Shown here one piece after another: positions 4,619-7,158 of a stretch of 7,158 bases of DNA. How positions within the stretch are numbered: position 1 is the first letter of the stretch; each line of letters begins with the position of its first letter. Origin of the DNA: Betaproteobacteria bacterium (GTDB lineage: Bacteria; Pseudomonadota; Gammaproteobacteria; Burkholderiales; SG8-39); contig JAABRB010000182.1 of NCBI GenBank assembly GCA_011391185.1, forward strand, positions 1 through 7,158. Reading direction: 5' to 3'. The notes under the pieces were generated by a model, which did no database searches, was not told the origin of the DNA, and worked only from the letters and a program-made list of their open reading frames with translations. The translations under genes and the position numbers were made by a program.

Positions 4619-6784
4619 CTAGTAGCTGATGCGGGCATAGTATGTCTTCTGCGACGCCTCGCGCGCTTCGCCGAGCGTTCGGATTCCCAGCGCCGCAAGC
4701 AAGGGCAGCATTTTCAGGAACACCTCGGCCGTGACGATGGCGTCCCCGAGCGATGTGTGCCGGCCAACGACGTTGATACCCAGTCGCTCGGCGATCGCTT
4801 CGAGGCGATGCAGCTGCTGGTCCGCATGCAGCACCTCGGAGAGGAGCAGCGTGTCGAGAACGGGATGAGTGAACCGCACCCCGGTCGCCTCCTCCTTGAG
4901 CTGCAGGAACCGCATGTCGAAGGCGGCGTTGTGCGCCACGAGCACCGTATCCTCGGCGAACGTCCGGAAAGCCGGCAGAACGCGCTCGATCGTGGGCTGT
5001 CCGTCGACCATCTCGGTCGTGATCCCGTGAATCGCGATCGAAGCTGACTTGATCGGCCGCTGCGGATCGATGAGCTGCTCGAACACTTCGTGGCGGAGCA
5101 GCCGCCCGTTCACGATGCGAACTGCCCCGATGGAGATGATCTCGTCTCCGGCGGAAGGATCGAGTCCGGTCGTTTCGGAATCGAATACCGTGTAGGCAAG
5201 CTCGGAGAGCAGGCGCGCGTCCACGTCCGCGGTCTGGCCGGGCTGGTGAAACAGATCGAAGTCGTAGTACTCCGGGCGGCTGCTCGAATCCGGCGCCTCG
5301 CGCCGCGCCGGAAGCACGGCAGTCGCCACCGGAATCAGGAGCCGGAAGTACGACGATTCGGCCGCCGCATCGGTCTGGTGCCACACCTCGCCCGCGTGCC
5401 GCTCGACCACGTCCTTCAACGAGAGCGGACTTTCCTCCCCTCCGGTTCGCATTGGCTCGTCCTCCCAGGACTGGAGCATGCGCGCGGACACGGGCGTTCC
5501 GCGCCAGATCAGATCGAGCTCGGCGTTACGCCCGGTCTGGCCGAGCCGCATCCGCACCTCGCCGACACCGAGGTCCGCCTTCAGCCGCCCCGCGAGGTAG
5601 GCCAGCGCCTGCGTGACGGAATAGCTGTCCGCCTCCAGCCGGAGCGCGGGGTCCACCGCGTCGAGCCTGGCCGGGATGCCGACCCGCGACTCGATCCGCC
5701 GCCGGGCGGCGCTTATCAGGTCGGCGCCGAGGACATTTTCCAGCGGCCAGCGGGTCTTGAGCGAATCGGCATGGTCGTGAATCGTTCGATCAAGTCGCGC
5801 CGAAAGCGCTTTCGATTCCTCGGCGATCACGCCGAGGAATCGGGAGCGCTGCGCATTATCCATGTCGCCGTAGTCGAGCAGGCTCTCCACGGCCGCCCGG
5901 ATACTGGCGAGCGGAGCGCGACTGCCCTCGGTGAGGGTGTGGAGCACGCGATCGCGGCGCATGTCATCCTCGACGGCGCGGGTCACATCGTCCAGCGTGA
6001 GAACGAAGCCGGAGATTTCCGTTTTGCCGGCCGTCCCCTCGCCGCCCGACTGCGAGAATCCGCGAACCGGGGCCATGTGGACTCGCACCAGCTGCCCCCC
6101 GTGAGTCGTGCTGAGGAACTGCACCACCGGATGGGCGTCGTCCTGGGCGAGGCGCTGCGCCACTGCGTCGAGCCCGTGACCCACGAGATTGCGATCGATC
6201 ACGCCGAATATCGACCTGCCCAGGCCGACGGACGCGGCGGCACCCGCCTCGCCTCCGGCGAAGAGCTCCCGTGCGCGGTCGTTATAGAGCAGGATCCGGC
6301 CTTCACGGTTGCAGACGAGCACGCCTTGCGTGAGCTCGGACATGAGCGCGGCCAGCCGATTGCGCTCTTCCTCGACCGAGGCCCTCGCGTCGGCGATCTT
6401 GGCATCGACTTCCTCGCGCAACTCGCGCACACGCTCGGCAAACTCGTTCAACACGCCCCCGAGCTGCCGCATCCCGCTCGACCCCTTGGGCGCGATGCGG
6501 TGGCCCGGATTCGCCGCGAGCATGACGCGTGCCTCTTCCGCGAGCCCACGCGTGTCGGCAAAACTCACGCGAATAATCATCTGCAGCACGACGGTCACCA
6601 GACCGACTCCGAGGAAGCCGACGAAGATGACCAACCCCGCGCGCGGGGACAGCAGCTCGACCGCCACGGCACGCTCGTCCGGCCCCAGGCCCGACCACAC
6701 GACACCGCCCGCGAGTCCGACGACCCCGGACGCGATTCCGAGCGTGACCGCGAACGCAATGGCAAGGCTCGCCCCGTCGCTCAT
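4619..6784 (-). CDS. Membrane pseudo-histidine kinase fused to DnaQ-like 3'-5' exonuclease, 721 aa
   Basis: Order of parts: two TM helices (about 7-30 and 49-72) with a short loop, a HAMP-like/coiled-coil stretch (73-148), a PAS-like region (about 149-275), a HisKA-like dimerisation region (278-335), a HATPase-like region (349-488), and an exonuclease domain (531-700). The exonuclease has all DEDDh residues: Asp535 and Glu537 in FDSETTGL, Asp623 in HNAAFD, and His676 and Asp681 in RHTSLGD. It should cleave DNA or RNA from 3' ends with two metal ions. In the H-box the sequence is TEGSRAPLASI, so Glu286 replaces the phospho-acceptor His; the N-box Asn and the DxGxG and GLGL glycine boxes are not recognisable, so kinase activity is unlikely. 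Start: ATG at 6784, overlapping the response-regulator TGA as ATGA; a longer frame reaches 6937 but only shadows that gene. The domain faces the cytoplasm if the short N-terminus is inside. Confidence 0.93.
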   Translation of the reverse strand: MSDGASLAIAFAVTLGIASGVVGLAGGVVWSGLGPDERAVAVELLSPRAGLVIFVGFLGVGLVTVVLQMIIRVSFADTRGLAEEARVMLAANPGHRIAPKGSSGMRQLGGVLNEFAERVRELREEVDAKIADARASVEEERNRLAALMSELTQGVLVCNREGRILLYNDRARELFAGGEAGAAASVGLGRSIFGVIDRNLVGHGLDAVAQRLAQDDAHPVVQFLSTTHGGQLVRVHMAPVRGFSQSGGEGTAGKTEISGFVLTLDDVTRAVEDDMRRDRVLHTLTEGSRAPLASIRAAVESLLDYGDMDNAQRSRFLGVIAEESKALSARLDRTIHDHADSLKTRWPLENVLGADLISAARRRIESRVGIPARLDAVDPALRLEADSYSVTQALAYLAGRLKADLGVGEVRMRLGQTGRNAELDLIWRGTPVSARMLQSWEDEPMRTGGEESPLSLKDVVERHAGEVWHQTDAAAESSYFRLLIPVATAVLPARREAPDSSSRPEYYDFDLFHQPGQTADVDARLLSELAYTVFDSETTGLDPSAGDEIISIGAVRIVNGRLLRHEVFEQLIDPQRPIKSASIAIHGITTEMVDGQPTIERVLPAFRTFAEDTVLVAHNAAFDMRFLQLKEEATGVRFTHPVLDTLLLSEVLHADQQLHRLEAIAERLGINVVGRHTSLGDAIVTAEVFLKMLPLLAALGIRTLGEAREASQKTYYARISY

Positions 6785-7155
6785 CGCGTCCCGTCGAGCA
6801 GCTCTTTCACCCGCGCGACGAGCTCCTTCGTCGCGAAGGGCTTCGTGATGTAGGCGTCCGCGCCGAGCGCGAGGCCTTTCTGCATTTCCGTGTCGCGCCC
6901 CTTGGCCGTCAGCATGACGACCTTCGTGTCGCGCCACTCGGCGTTCGCGCGGATCTGCTGGCAGACCTCGAAGCCGCTGCGACGCGGCAGCATGACATCG
7001 AGGAGCACGAGGTCGGGCGCGAACTCCGCCACCTGCGACAGCGCCTCGTCACCGTTCACCGCGACGCGCACGTCGTATCCCTCGCGCTTCATCAGGAACT
7101 CGAGCGAGACGACGATGTTCGGCTCATCGTCCGCAATCAGAATCTTGTGCGCCAT
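6781..7155 (-). CDS. CheY-like single-domain response regulator, 124 aa
   Basis: A complete receiver domain with no output domain. The acidic pocket is Asp9-Asp10, the phospho-acceptor is Asp53 (LLDVMLP), the switch residues are Thr83 and Tyr102, and Lys105 lies in KPF. The length matches CheY-type regulators. It should accept phosphate from a histidine kinase and act by protein contact rather than DNA binding. The ATG at 7155 fits MAHKILIADDE, the usual start of such domains; the Shine-Dalgarno and promoter lie beyond the right edge. Its TGA overlaps the ATG of the pseudokinase-exonuclease gene (ATGA), so the two are translationally coupled and probably work together. Because that kinase core looks dead, the phosphate donor must be another kinase, or the gene product may bind the membrane protein as an allosteric partner. 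Confidence 0.95.
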   Translation of the reverse strand: MAHKILIADDEPNIVVSLEFLMKREGYDVRVAVNGDEALSQVAEFAPDLVLLDVMLPRRSGFEVCQQIRANAEWRDTKVVMLTAKGRDTEMQKGLALGADAYITKPFATKELVARVKELLDGTR

Positions 7156-7158
7156 GTC

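Noticed and set aside
2790..5384. 864-codon open frame on the minus strand
   Set aside because: It overlaps the DUF294 and exonuclease genes in another frame, has very Arg/Ala-rich composition and no domain motifs, and its last part reads through the tandem repeats and terminator. It is a high-GC shadow.
5090..6853. 587-codon open frame on the plus strand
   Set aside because: It lies opposite the pseudokinase-exonuclease gene, with Arg/His-rich shadow composition and no recognisable domain; the minus-strand gene has clear motifs throughout.
6785..6937. Extended N-terminus of the exonuclease protein (51 more residues)
   Set aside because: The extension overlaps the response-regulator gene in another frame and is Arg/Ala-rich; the ATGA junction and the TM helix right after the inner ATG favour 6784.

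Overview
The window is high-GC bacterial chromosome whose genes all lie on the minus strand. Family content, codon usage and a CCA-encoded tRNA-Phe suggest a proteobacterium, most likely a beta- or gamma-proteobacterium. No species-level call can be made from the sequence alone.

Right part (3149-7155): a compact three-gene operon, in transcription order a CheY-like single-domain response regulator, a two-TM membrane protein and a CBS/DUF294 nucleotidyltransferase-like protein. The membrane protein has a PAS region, a degenerate histidine-kinase core and an intact DEDDh (DnaQ-like) 3'-5' exonuclease domain. The first two genes overlap by ATGA. The second and third share one reading frame and are separated only by a TAG codon and 9 bases. 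The operon ends in a clear intrinsic terminator at 2978-3009. The kinase core has lost its phospho-acceptor His and its ATP-binding boxes, while the exonuclease residues are all present, so the kinase scaffold probably controls a nuclease rather than phosphorylating the regulator.

Middle (about 2571-3148): roughly 580 bases without protein genes but rich in structure. From high to low coordinate it holds a possible orphan promoter, the operon terminator interlocked with a second long hairpin, a 49-base tandem repeat in about 2.5 copies, a REP-like double hairpin, and the tRNA-Phe promoter with a perfect 10-bp leader hairpin.

Left part (1-2570): tRNA-Phe (GAA) is followed, on the same strand and without a visible terminator, by three genes. 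The first is a broken AbiEii-like nucleotidyltransferase gene lacking its catalytic middle and carrying a frameshift. The second is a small ORF resembling the C-terminus of ParD-type antitoxins, overlapping the first by GTGA. The third is the N-terminal 555 residues of a large SNF2-family helicase that runs off the left edge. This looks like accessory DNA downstream of a tRNA gene, with decayed toxin-antitoxin-like parts next to a helicase.

Many long ORFs on the plus strand and in other minus frames (up to 864 codons) are shadows of these genes in high-GC sequence.
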